DNA from: Mycolicibacterium chlorophenolicum
GTDB taxonomy: Bacteria; Actinomycetota; Actinomycetes; Mycobacteriales; Mycobacteriaceae
Length of the DNA stretch: 64,000 nt
Assembly (NCBI RefSeq): GCF_001044235.1
Contig: NZ_JYNL01000064.1
Location: forward strand, 458,902 to 522,901
Reading direction: 5' to 3'
The first letter of the stretch is position 1, and each line of letters starts with the position of its first letter. Shown here in pieces: positions 51,041-58,897 of this stretch. Both the position numbers and the translations under genes were made by a program. The notes under the pieces are model-generated. The model had not been told where the DNA came from. It saw only the letters and a program-made list of their open reading frames with translations, and did no database searches.

Positions 51041-51886
51041 TCAGCGCGCAGGTTCGAGCGCGACCGATCGCGCCCGGGGGTCCAGTCGGCGGTAGGGATC
51101 CGTCCTGCGGAGTTCGCCGAGGTCGGCGAGCGCGCGCTCGAGTGCCTGCTGCGTACGCCGCTTGACGGTCGTCACCCACTCGTGCGGGTCGGCGCCCTGG
51201 GGCGCCACGGTGTCGATCGGGGCAGCGAACCGCAGATACATCCGCTGCGGCCGCGGGATCATCGTCGGCCCGATCCCCCGCAGCAACGGCATCGCGGTGT
51301 CTGTGCGGCCCGTCATCCGGCGTGACACCGCGCCGGTGAGCCGCCCCCAGGCGCTGTCGCGGGCAACCAGGCTGCGGTAGATCTCGTCGCCTCCCAGCAG
51401 CGCCGCGGGCACGATCGGGTAGGCGTGCTCGATCGCGAGCCGGGCGAAGCCGGCCCGGCCCTCCCACAGCAGCGTGTTCTGCTCACCCTTGAACTTCGAG
51501 ATCTCCCGTGCCCCGCCGGGGAACACGAGGATCGGCTCGTCGCGGCGCATCAACTCCCGAGCCGTCTCCGGGCTTCCCACGACGCCCCCGGCGGCGGCGA
51601 GAAGATCTCCGGACAGGCCGCGCATCCGGCCCATCTGGCGGTCCACCAGTGGCCGCACCAGCACGCCCAGCGAGCGACGCACGAGGTAGGGAACCAGAAA
51701 CGATTCGACGCCGGCCTGAGTGTGGTTGCCGACGACCAGGAACCGACCGTCCCGCGGGAGGTGCTCCAACCCGTCGACGTACGGGCGGGTCGCATCGACC
51801 AGCGGTCCAGCCCGGTCGGCGGTGAATTCGAGGGCGCGCCGCAGCGAACGCACCCGGGCGGTCTCGCGGGCGACAGTGGGCTTCAT
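51041..51886 (-). CDS. lysophospholipid/diacylglycerol acyltransferase-like protein (paralogue 2)
   Basis: The product is 281 residues, closely related to the gene at 30184-31038: YVDGLEHLPRDGRFLVVGNHTQAG, ILVFPGGAREISKFKGEQ, YPIVPAALLGGDEIY and GPTMIPRPQRMYLRFAAPIDT align almost word for word. Here the Asp of H-x4-D is Val, with Glu next. ATG 51886 opens the conserved part; the frame upstream crosses the operator region. It is divergent from a TetR gene, as in the first copy. Likely transfers acyl chains to a glycerolipid. Confidence 0.83.
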   Translation of the reverse strand: MKPTVARETARVRSLRRALEFTADRAGPLVDATRPYVDGLEHLPRDGRFLVVGNHTQAGVESFLVPYLVRRSLGVLVRPLVDRQMGRMRGLSGDLLAAAGGVVGSPETARELMRRDEPILVFPGGAREISKFKGEQNTLLWEGRAGFARLAIEHAYPIVPAALLGGDEIYRSLVARDSAWGRLTGAVSRRMTGRTDTAMPLLRGIGPTMIPRPQRMYLRFAAPIDTVAPQGADPHEWVTTVKRRTQQALERALADLGELRRTDPYRRLDPRARSVALEPAR

Positions 51887-51955
51887 CGGTGCGGCTCCGG
51901 TCAGCAGGGAACCCGGCCCATCGTACCGACGCCGCGAGGCCGCGCTTGACCGTCG

Positions 51956-51994
51956 TGTCACTCAGTGACACAGTGGAGTTGTCACTAAGTGACA
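51956..51994. promoter_or_regulatory. two TetR operators TGTCACT-N-AGTGACA
   Basis: TGTCACTCAGTGACA (51956-51970) and TGTCACTAAGTGACA (51980-51994) are two perfect 7+7 dyads, centres 24 bp apart (about two helical turns), between the divergent acyltransferase and TetR genes. The second one touches the Shine-Dalgarno AGGAGG (51994-51999). Confidence 0.85.
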
Positions 51995-52007
51995 GGAGGT
52001 TTCCATC

Positions 52008-52649
52008 ATCGCCACCCCGGCTCAGCGCATCTCGAGCGACGAGAAGCAGGCGCACGCACGGCTGACGGTGTCGCGGCTCGCGTGCGCCCTGTTCTGGGAA
52101 CGGGGTGTGTCCAACACCAGCGGTGACGACATCGCTTCGGCTGCAGGACTTTCCACGCGGACGATCTGGCGTTACTTCCGCACCAAGGAGAGCTGCGTGG
52201 AACCGGTGCTGGCCCTGTCGGTCCAGCGCTTCCTGAAGCTGGCCTCCGAGTGGCCGGCCGAGCTGTCCCTCGCCGAACACATGGCCGTCTACACCGCGGC
52301 GCACCCGCTGACCGATCAGGAGCTCGCCGACGAGATCAGCGCCCTGCGCATCGCCACGCTGTCGGTCAGCGAACCCGCGCTGCGCACGGCATACCTGATG
52401 GTGCACGACGAGATGGAGCGCGGCTTCATCCCCGTGCTCGCCGCGCGCCTGCGCCTTCCGGAGGACGATCTCACCGTCCGACTCAGCGCCGCCGCCGTCA
52501 CCGCGGCGTTCCGGGTGGTCGACGAGGACGTCGGCCGCAGGGCCATTCTCGAGAAGGAGAAGGTCACCCAGCAGGAAGCCCTGGCACTGGTCGACCGCGC
52601 GATCAGGGACGCCACCAACGGCCGCCTCGGAGGTCCTGTGCCCTCCTGA
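52008..52649 (+). CDS. TetR-family regulator of acyltransferase paralogue 2; probable ATC start
   Basis: The product is about 213 residues if it begins at ATC 52008. DNA-binding domain: LTVSRLACALFWERGVSNTSGDDIASAAGLSTRTIWRYFRTKESCVEPVL. A strong AGGAGG (51994-51999) is 8 nt before ATC 52008, but no ATG, GTG or TTG occurs in frame until GTG 52068, which lacks a Shine-Dalgarno and would cut into helix 1. The frame is open from 51993 and the intervening 20 residues (TPAQRISSDEKQAHARL) look like a normal TetR N-tail. So a rare ATC start, or a mutated ATG, is likely. Confidence 0.75.
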   Translation: MATPAQRISSDEKQAHARLTVSRLACALFWERGVSNTSGDDIASAAGLSTRTIWRYFRTKESCVEPVLALSVQRFLKLASEWPAELSLAEHMAVYTAAHPLTDQELADEISALRIATLSVSEPALRTAYLMVHDEMERGFIPVLAARLRLPEDDLTVRLSAAAVTAAFRVVDEDVGRRAILEKEKVTQQEALALVDRAIRDATNGRLGGPVPS

Positions 52650-52756
52650 CCATCGAAAACCCCAGTGTCACAAACCCATAGGAGACAACCCGCCGACGAG
52701 CATCGTGCCGGTGGCCGGATCCGTCACGCCCGCAACACGTCAAGAGAGGACGCACC

Positions 52757-54637
52757 GTGGCTCTGCCCGATCTCATTCCCGTCGAGGATTTCTTCAGCCC
52801 GCCCACGCGCGCGGCGGCGACGATCTCCCCCGACGGCACGACGCTCGCCTTCCTCGCGCCGTGGAAGAACCGCCTCAACGTCTGGGTGCAGAGCCTGGAA
52901 TCCGATGCGGCAGAGCCCCGCTGCGTGACCGCCGATGACCATCGCAGCGTCTTCCACTACGAATGGACCGACGATCCCCGGTGGCTGATCTACCTTCAGG
53001 ACGCCGACGGCGACGAGAACTGGCACATCCACCGCGTCGACCTCGAGGATCCCGAGGCCCCCGCCGTCGACCTCACGCCGTTTCCCGGCGCCATGGCCCT
53101 GGCCTTGGGGGAGGTGAAGAACGGCAGGACGACGATCATGCTCAACAACCGACATCCCGCGGCGCTCGACGTGCACGAGCTCGACATCGTCACCGGCGAA
53201 CTCACCCTGATCGCGGAGAACCCCGGGTCCGTCTTCACCTGGCTCCGCAGCGACGACGGTGACCTGTTCGCCACCTCGTTGACCGCGGGCGGGGATCTGG
53301 AGCTGTCCCGGTGGGACACGGCGAGCGCAACCCTGCAGCGGATCACCACGTTCGACGGGCGCGACTACCCCATGGGCATTCATCCGATGGTGCCCACGCC
53401 CGACGGCACGGGGATGTGGATGGGATCCTTCCGCGACACCGACCGCATGGGTCTGGTGCGCGTCGACCTGCGCACCGGGGAGCAGACCGACGTCGACAGT
53501 CACCCCGATTTCGATCTCGATCCGCGCGCGATCGTCAGCCCCTTCTTGCCGCAGCCCCTGATCCAGCACCGGCGCACCGGCGAGCTGCTGGGTGTGCGGT
53601 ATCTCGGCGAGCGGCAGGTGATTCACGCGCTCGATCGTGAATTCGCCGAGGTGCTGGACAATCTGGGCCGGCTGTCCGACGGGGACATCAGCCGGCTGTC
53701 GTCTGACCGCGATGGGCGGCGCTGGGTCGTCGGCTTCAACCACGACCGCGATCCCGGGCTCACCTACCTCTACGACCACCAGACCGGAGAGAGCCGGCTG
53801 CTGTTCCGTCCGCTTCCGCACCTGGATCCCGAGCAGCTGGCCCCGATGCAACCTGTCACCATCCCCGCGCGGGACGGCTTGGCGCTGCCCTCGTACCTGA
53901 CGCTGCCCCCGGGCCTGGAGCCGACGAACCTGCCGCTGGTGCTCGTGGTGCACGGCGGACCGTGGTACCGCGACGGCTGGACGTTCGACGCCGGCGTGCA
54001 GATGCTGGCCAACCGGGGATATGCGGTGCTGCAGGTCAACTTTCGCGGGTCGACGGGCTTCGGCAAGGCCTTCACCAAGGCGGCGATCGGCGAGTTCGCG
54101 GGCGCGATGCACGACGACCTGATCGACGGAGTGAACTGGGCGGTCGAGCAGGGGTATGCCGACCGCGACCGCGTCGCCATCTTCGGCGGGTCCTACGGCG
54201 GGTACGCGGCGCTGGTCGGTGTGACGTTCACCCCGGACGTCTTCGCCGCGGCCGTCGACTACGTCGGCATCTCCGATCTGGCGAACTTCATGCGGACCCT
54301 GCCGCCGATCGCCCGTCCGCACCTGGCCAACAACTGGCACACCTACGTGGGGGACCCCGACGATCCCGATCAGTTGGCCGACATGATGGCCCGCTCACCG
54401 ATCACTCGGGTGGACCGGATCCGCACACCGCTGATGGTCATCCAGGGGGCCAACGATGTACGCGTCGTGCAGGCGGAATCGGACAATCTCGTCGCCGCCC
54501 TGCGTGCCCGCGGCGTGGACGTCGAGTACCTGATCCAATCCGAGGAGGGGCACGGTGCCGTCAACCCCGAGACCGTGATCGAGATGTACTCCGCCGTCGC
54601 CCGCTTCCTGGCGCGGCATCTCGGAGGCCGGGAATGA
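52757..54637 (+). CDS. S9-family prolyl-oligopeptidase-type peptidase
   Basis: The product is 626 residues. An N-terminal seven-bladed beta-propeller (about 1-365) covers an alpha/beta hydrolase domain. VVHGGPWYRDGW forms the oxyanion region, IFGGSYGGYAALVG the nucleophile Ser, GANDVRV the Asp and EEGHGAVNP the His, so the triad is complete. No signal peptide, hence cytoplasmic cleavage of short peptides or acyl-peptides. The GTG start has AGAGAGGA about 7 nt upstream. It follows the TetR gene by 107 bp in the same direction and may be part of its regulon. Confidence 0.92.
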   Translation: MALPDLIPVEDFFSPPTRAAATISPDGTTLAFLAPWKNRLNVWVQSLESDAAEPRCVTADDHRSVFHYEWTDDPRWLIYLQDADGDENWHIHRVDLEDPEAPAVDLTPFPGAMALALGEVKNGRTTIMLNNRHPAALDVHELDIVTGELTLIAENPGSVFTWLRSDDGDLFATSLTAGGDLELSRWDTASATLQRITTFDGRDYPMGIHPMVPTPDGTGMWMGSFRDTDRMGLVRVDLRTGEQTDVDSHPDFDLDPRAIVSPFLPQPLIQHRRTGELLGVRYLGERQVIHALDREFAEVLDNLGRLSDGDISRLSSDRDGRRWVVGFNHDRDPGLTYLYDHQTGESRLLFRPLPHLDPEQLAPMQPVTIPARDGLALPSYLTLPPGLEPTNLPLVLVVHGGPWYRDGWTFDAGVQMLANRGYAVLQVNFRGSTGFGKAFTKAAIGEFAGAMHDDLIDGVNWAVEQGYADRDRVAIFGGSYGGYAALVGVTFTPDVFAAAVDYVGISDLANFMRTLPPIARPHLANNWHTYVGDPDDPDQLADMMARSPITRVDRIRTPLMVIQGANDVRVVQAESDNLVAALRARGVDVEYLIQSEEGHGAVNPETVIEMYSAVARFLARHLGGRE

Positions 54638-54655
54638 CAGGGTGATGGGACCGTC

Positions 54656-54678
54656 GTGAGCGAATGTATGGCGCTCAC
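54656..54678. other. hairpin GTGAGCG-N9-CGCTCAC
   Basis: Perfect 7-bp inverted repeat in the spacer between the peptidase and cupin genes. Could be a weak terminator or an operator for the cupin gene. Confidence 0.35.
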
Positions 54679-54728
54679 CTGCCTGCTCGGGCACAATCCG
54701 CTCGCAGTCGTCGAGCGAGGAGAACGTC

Positions 54729-55094
54729 TTGGGCACCTACAACACCGCGATGCAGAAGGCTTTCCTGGCGGGCTCCGACAGTGACGTCCACGGGCTGATC
54801 TCCAAGCGCACCGTCGAACTCGACGGGGTGGCCGTCACGCAGGTGACGTTCGGCGTCGGTGCGCGGTGGTCGAACGACCTGAAGTCCTACGCCGGCACGG
54901 AACTGTGCGAGCTACCGCACGTCGCCTATGTGGTGTCCGGCACGTTGGCTGTTCGGATGGCCGATGGCGCCGAGGAGACGTTCCCGGCCGGTCACGTGAT
55001 GTTGTTGCCGCCCGGCCACGACGCGTGGACCGTCGGCGACGAACCCTGTGTCTTCATCGAGTTCTCCCGCGGCAACGACTATTACGCGCACTAG
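54729..55094 (+). CDS. cupin-domain protein
   Basis: The product is 121 residues, a single small beta-barrel: VAVTQVTFGVGARWSNDLKSYAGTELCELPHVAYVVSGTLAVRMADGAEETFPAGHVMLLPPGHDAWTVGDEPCVFIEF. The H-x-A-Y-V-V-S-G-x-L and P-P-G-H-D-A-W parts correspond to the two cupin motifs, though one metal ligand set is reduced. The TTG start at 54729 is supported by GAGGAGA 6 nt upstream; ATG 54750 would lose the first strand. Typical of small sensor-like or isomerase cupins; role unknown. Confidence 0.82.
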   Translation: MGTYNTAMQKAFLAGSDSDVHGLISKRTVELDGVAVTQVTFGVGARWSNDLKSYAGTELCELPHVAYVVSGTLAVRMADGAEETFPAGHVMLLPPGHDAWTVGDEPCVFIEFSRGNDYYAH

Positions 55095-55942
55095 TCGCGC
55101 GGCCACACGATCATGGGCACCGGTAGTGCCCTCATGATCTTGCCGGCCGAGTGGCCGAGGAACAGCCTCCGGGGCTGGGCGAGACGGCTCGAGCCGATCA
55201 TCACGATCTCGCTGTCCTGGAAGTCCAGGCCCTCCACCGCGTGTTCGAGCGAATCTCCGTGGCCTACAACGCTTGTCACCGGAACCTCGGCCGGCAGCCC
55301 GGTTCTCGCCTTGTCGACGAGCGCCGCCGCGTGCTGCTCTGCCAGATGGGTCCACTCCCGGCGCCGCTCCTCGCCGACGGCCACCAGCGACATCAACCGC
55401 AGCGGAACCTTCCATTCGCCCGCCAGGCGGACCGCGTTGTCGAACAGGACCTCGTTGCCGGGTCGCGTCCCTACCGCACAGGTGATCCGGGTGACGCCGG
55501 GTTGGGCCCGGTAGTCCGCCGGAGCGAGGGCCACCGGCACCGCCGACGCGTGCAGCAGAGCGTCGGCCAGGCTGCCCAGCCCGAAGCGCCCGCTGCGCAC
55601 ACGGTGGTAGGTGCCGATGACGATCAGGGCGGCCTCGCCGAGTTCGGGATCGACGGCCGAGTCCAGCAGGCCCTGGGTGATGGAGTCCGCCCTGCGCAGG
55701 TGCGCCTCCGCCCGCACGTCCTCGGGCACCCGGGACAGACCGTCCTGCAGCCATTCCCGGCCCTGCTCTTCGACTTCGGCGTTGAACGCCTGGTCGGGCG
55801 AGTACCGGTGGAAGGTCGGGGCGTCGCTGGGCAGCACCGAGACGAGATCGAGCGTCGCACCCGAGGACCGGGCGAGGGTGGCCGCGAGGTTCACCCCGTC
55901 CACACCGCGCTGGCGCGGCCCGTACCCGACGACATACCGCAT
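55091..55942 (-). CDS. universal stress protein, two-domain
   Basis: The product is 283 residues with tandem Usp folds. Domain 1 ends IVIGTYHRVRSGRFGLGSLADALLHASAVPVALAP (G-2x-G-9x-G-S/T ATP pattern). Domain 2 ends IVMIGSSRLAQPRRLFLGHSAGKIMRALPVPMIVWP. ATG 55942 begins MRYVVGYGPR with the first strand; the frame upstream is filler. It overlaps the convergent cupin stop by 4 bp and is divergent from the APC permease. Usp proteins bind ATP and act in growth arrest; in mycobacteria many belong to the hypoxia response. Confidence 0.9.
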   Translation of the reverse strand: MRYVVGYGPRQRGVDGVNLAATLARSSGATLDLVSVLPSDAPTFHRYSPDQAFNAEVEEQGREWLQDGLSRVPEDVRAEAHLRRADSITQGLLDSAVDPELGEAALIVIGTYHRVRSGRFGLGSLADALLHASAVPVALAPADYRAQPGVTRITCAVGTRPGNEVLFDNAVRLAGEWKVPLRLMSLVAVGEERRREWTHLAEQHAAALVDKARTGLPAEVPVTSVVGHGDSLEHAVEGLDFQDSEIVMIGSSRLAQPRRLFLGHSAGKIMRALPVPMIVWPRD

Positions 55943-56050
55943 GGGTCGTGACGCTACACCGCTGAGACGCCGCAAAAGGGCAAGTGTGGCGACGTTCTTG
56001 TGGTAAGCCCCGTGAGTACGTTTCGGCACGAGCGAGATGGCGGTATCACG

Positions 56051-57421
56051 ATGACGCAAGCTGCCTCGGGATCGACGCAAAAGACGACGCTGGCCCGCAC
56101 GCTGGGGCTCTGGGCGATCGTCGGTCTCGGCCTCGGGTACATGACCCCGACCGTCGTGTTCGACACCTTCGGCATCGTGTCTGCCGAGACCGGCAACGTC
56201 GTGCCCACCGCCTACATCTTCGCGCTCGTGGTGATGACGTTCACGGCCGTGAGCTACGGCAGGATGACGCAGGTCTTCCCCTCCGCTGGTTCGGCGTACA
56301 CCTACACCTCAGAAACCATCAACCCGAGTTTCGGCTTCTTGATCGGCTGGGCGGCGCTGCTCGATTACCTTCTGCTCCCCCTGGTGAACGCCCTCATCAT
56401 CCGCAGCTACTTGTACTCGTTCTTCCCCTCGGCACCCCAGTGGCTCTGGGTCGTCGTCTACGTCGCGGCGATCACCGCGATGTGCCTGTTCAGCATGACC
56501 AACACCTCGCGGGTGAACATGCTGCTCGTGGTGTTCGAGGTGGTGCTGATCGGGGTGTTCCTGATCCTGGCCGGCAAGTCGCTGATGGACGGGATGGGCA
56601 ACGGCACCCTGTTCTCGACCGAGCCGCTGTGGCATGAGGGCGTGCATCTGAACCTGGTCATCACCGGGGCGACGATCGTCGCGTTCTCGTTCATCGGCTT
56701 CGACGCGATCACGATGTACACCGAGGAGGCCAAGGACTCCTCGACGGTGCCGAAGGCGATTCTGCTGGCCCTGATGATCGGCGGCGCGATCTTCTTCGTC
56801 TCCGCGTTCTTCACGCAGTCGCTCTTCCCCGACGTCTCGAACTTCAGCCAGGAGTCGCTGGAGAACAGCGCGCTGCCGGAGATCGCCTACAACGTCGGCG
56901 GGCATCTGTTCAAGATCCTGCTCACCTCGGCCGCGTTCGCTGCCACAGTGGCCTCCAGCCTCGCCTCGCACGCGTCGGTCTCCCGGCTGCTCTACGTGAT
57001 GGGACGCAACGGCCGGGGGCCGATCGGGCGGTTCTTCGGTTACCTGCACCCCAGCTTCCAGACGCCGTCGTACGCGATCATCTTCGTCGGGCTCGTGTCG
57101 TTGCTGGCGATCGGATTCAACCTGGACTTCGTGGCCTCGTTGATCAACTTCGGAGCACTGATCGCGTTCACGATGGTGAATCTCACCGTGATCGTCTATT
57201 TCGCCTACCGGCGCCGTGAGGTGCACGGAGCGCGTCAGATCCTGCGCAATATCGTGCTGCCGGGGCTCGGGGTCATGTTCACCGTCTTGCTGTGGCTCTA
57301 CCTGTCGGCCGAGTCGACCCGGTACGGGATCATCTGGTTCGTCATCGGAATCGTGGTGTTGCTGTGGCTGACCCGCTTCTTCCGCCGGCCCCTGACCCTC
57401 AACATGGGCGAGCCGGAGTAG
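56051..57421 (+). CDS. APC-superfamily amino acid permease
   Basis: The product is 456 residues with 12 predicted helices: LARTLGLWAIVGLGLGYMTPTVVFDTFG, GRMTQVFPSAGSAYTYTSETINPSFGFLIGWAALLDY and FSFIGFDAITMYTEEAKDSSTVPKAILLALM (consensus near helix 6). A PSYAIIFVG helix comes late. ATG 56051 is chosen; a GTG at 56000 would add a charged tail. The aldehyde dehydrogenase starts 111 bp downstream in the same direction. Together they suggest uptake and oxidation of an amine or of GABA/putrescine. Confidence 0.9.
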   Translation: MTQAASGSTQKTTLARTLGLWAIVGLGLGYMTPTVVFDTFGIVSAETGNVVPTAYIFALVVMTFTAVSYGRMTQVFPSAGSAYTYTSETINPSFGFLIGWAALLDYLLLPLVNALIIRSYLYSFFPSAPQWLWVVVYVAAITAMCLFSMTNTSRVNMLLVVFEVVLIGVFLILAGKSLMDGMGNGTLFSTEPLWHEGVHLNLVITGATIVAFSFIGFDAITMYTEEAKDSSTVPKAILLALMIGGAIFFVSAFFTQSLFPDVSNFSQESLENSALPEIAYNVGGHLFKILLTSAAFAATVASSLASHASVSRLLYVMGRNGRGPIGRFFGYLHPSFQTPSYAIIFVGLVSLLAIGFNLDFVASLINFGALIAFTMVNLTVIVYFAYRRREVHGARQILRNIVLPGLGVMFTVLLWLYLSAESTRYGIIWFVIGIVVLLWLTRFFRRPLTLNMGEPE

Positions 57422-57532
57422 GCGTCAGGCCTGCGATCGAAGCCGGCACACAAGTGTCGGCCGGCGACCTAGACTCGCTGCGAACAGAGTCGACAGAGGC
57501 GCCAACGCACGACAACGAGGAGCGAATCGAAG

Positions 57533-58876
57533 ATGAGCACGTCCCTGTACGCGGTAGTCGACCCGTCCACCGGGGAGCTGGTCAAGGAGTACCCGACCGC
57601 CACCGACGAGCAGATCGAGCAGGCGATCGCGGCGGCCGACAAGGCCCACCGCGAGTGGTCCCGCAGCACGTCGGTCGCCGATCGGGCAGCGCTGATCCGT
57701 CGGGTCGCCGAGCTGCACGAGGAGCGCAAGGAGGAGCTGGCCCGGATCATCCAACGCGAGATGGGCAAGCCGCTCGACCAGTCGATCGGTGAGGTGGAGT
57801 TCAGCGCGGCGATCTACACCTTCTACGCCGACAACGCCGAGAAGTTCCTCGCCGACGAACCCATCGACCTTCTCGATGGCGAGGGCTCGGCAGTGGTGCG
57901 CCGCAGCTCGGTCGGCGTGCTGCTGGGCATCATGCCGTGGAACTACCCCTACTACCAGGTCGCCCGCTTCGCGGGTCCGAACCTGGTCATCGGCAACACC
58001 ATCGTGCTCAAGCACGCGCCGCAATGCCCGGAGTCGGCGGAGGCTCTGCAGAAGATCTTCACCGACGCCGGCTACCCCGAGGGCGCCTACGTCAACGTCT
58101 ACGCAACCAACGAGCAGATCGCCACGGCGATCGCCGACCCCCGCGTCCAGGGCGTGTCGCTGACCGGCTCCGAGCGGGCGGGGGCGGCCGTGGCCGAGAT
58201 CGCGGGCCGGAACCTCAAGAAGGTGGTGCTCGAGCTCGGCGGCTCGGATCCGTTCATCGTGCTGTCGACCGACGACCTCGACGCCACGGTGGAGGCCGCC
58301 GTCGACGGCCGCTTCGAGAACACCGGTCAGGCGTGCAACGCCGCCAAGCGCATCATCGTCGCCCAGGACGTGTACGACGAGTTCCTCGACAAGTTCACCA
58401 AGAAGGTGCTGGAGAAGGCCGACGGTCTGGCGCCGCTGTCGTCGGTCGCGGCCGCCGAGCGGCTCGAGGAGCAGGTGCAGCGCGCGGTGTCCTCGGGTGC
58501 ACACCTGATCAGCGAGGGCCAGCGCAACGGCGCGCACTACCCGCCGGCCGTGCTGACCGACGTGCCCGCCGACTACCGCGAGGAGCTGTTCGGTCCGGTG
58601 GCGTCGGTCTACAAGGTGGCCGACGAGGACGAGGCCGTCGCCGTCGCCAACGACACCCCGTTCGGGCTGGGGTCCTACGTGTTCACCACGGACACCGAAC
58701 AGGCCAAGCGCGTCGCCGACAAGATCGAGGCGGGCATGGTCTTCGTCAACGCGGTGGGAGCCGAAGGTGCGGAGCTGCCGTTCGGCGGCGTGAAGCGCTC
58801 AGGCTTCGGTCGCGAGCTCGGCCGGTTCGGCATGGACGAGTTCGTCAACAAGAAGCTGATCCGCATCGCCGGCTGA
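57533..58876 (+). CDS. gabD: succinate-semialdehyde-type aldehyde dehydrogenase
   Basis: The product is 447 residues of the short GabD1/Sad class. VGVLLGIMPWNYPYYQVARFAGPNLVIGNTIVLKHAPQCPESA is the cofactor block. VVLELGGSDPFIVLSTDDLD contains the general base, and GRFENTGQACNAAKRIIV the catalytic Cys. ELPFGGVKRSGFGRELGRFGMDEFVNKKLI closes the fold. ATG 57533 follows a GAGGAG site. A TAGACT -10 at 57470-57475 offers a separate promoter. Placed after a permease, it fits GABA or related semialdehyde oxidation, but chain-length specificity cannot be read. Confidence 0.88.
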   Translation: MSTSLYAVVDPSTGELVKEYPTATDEQIEQAIAAADKAHREWSRSTSVADRAALIRRVAELHEERKEELARIIQREMGKPLDQSIGEVEFSAAIYTFYADNAEKFLADEPIDLLDGEGSAVVRRSSVGVLLGIMPWNYPYYQVARFAGPNLVIGNTIVLKHAPQCPESAEALQKIFTDAGYPEGAYVNVYATNEQIATAIADPRVQGVSLTGSERAGAAVAEIAGRNLKKVVLELGGSDPFIVLSTDDLDATVEAAVDGRFENTGQACNAAKRIIVAQDVYDEFLDKFTKKVLEKADGLAPLSSVAAAERLEEQVQRAVSSGAHLISEGQRNGAHYPPAVLTDVPADYREELFGPVASVYKVADEDEAVAVANDTPFGLGSYVFTTDTEQAKRVADKIEAGMVFVNAVGAEGAELPFGGVKRSGFGRELGRFGMDEFVNKKLIRIAG

Positions 58877-58897
58877 CGCGAGGGCGGGCGCCGGCGT

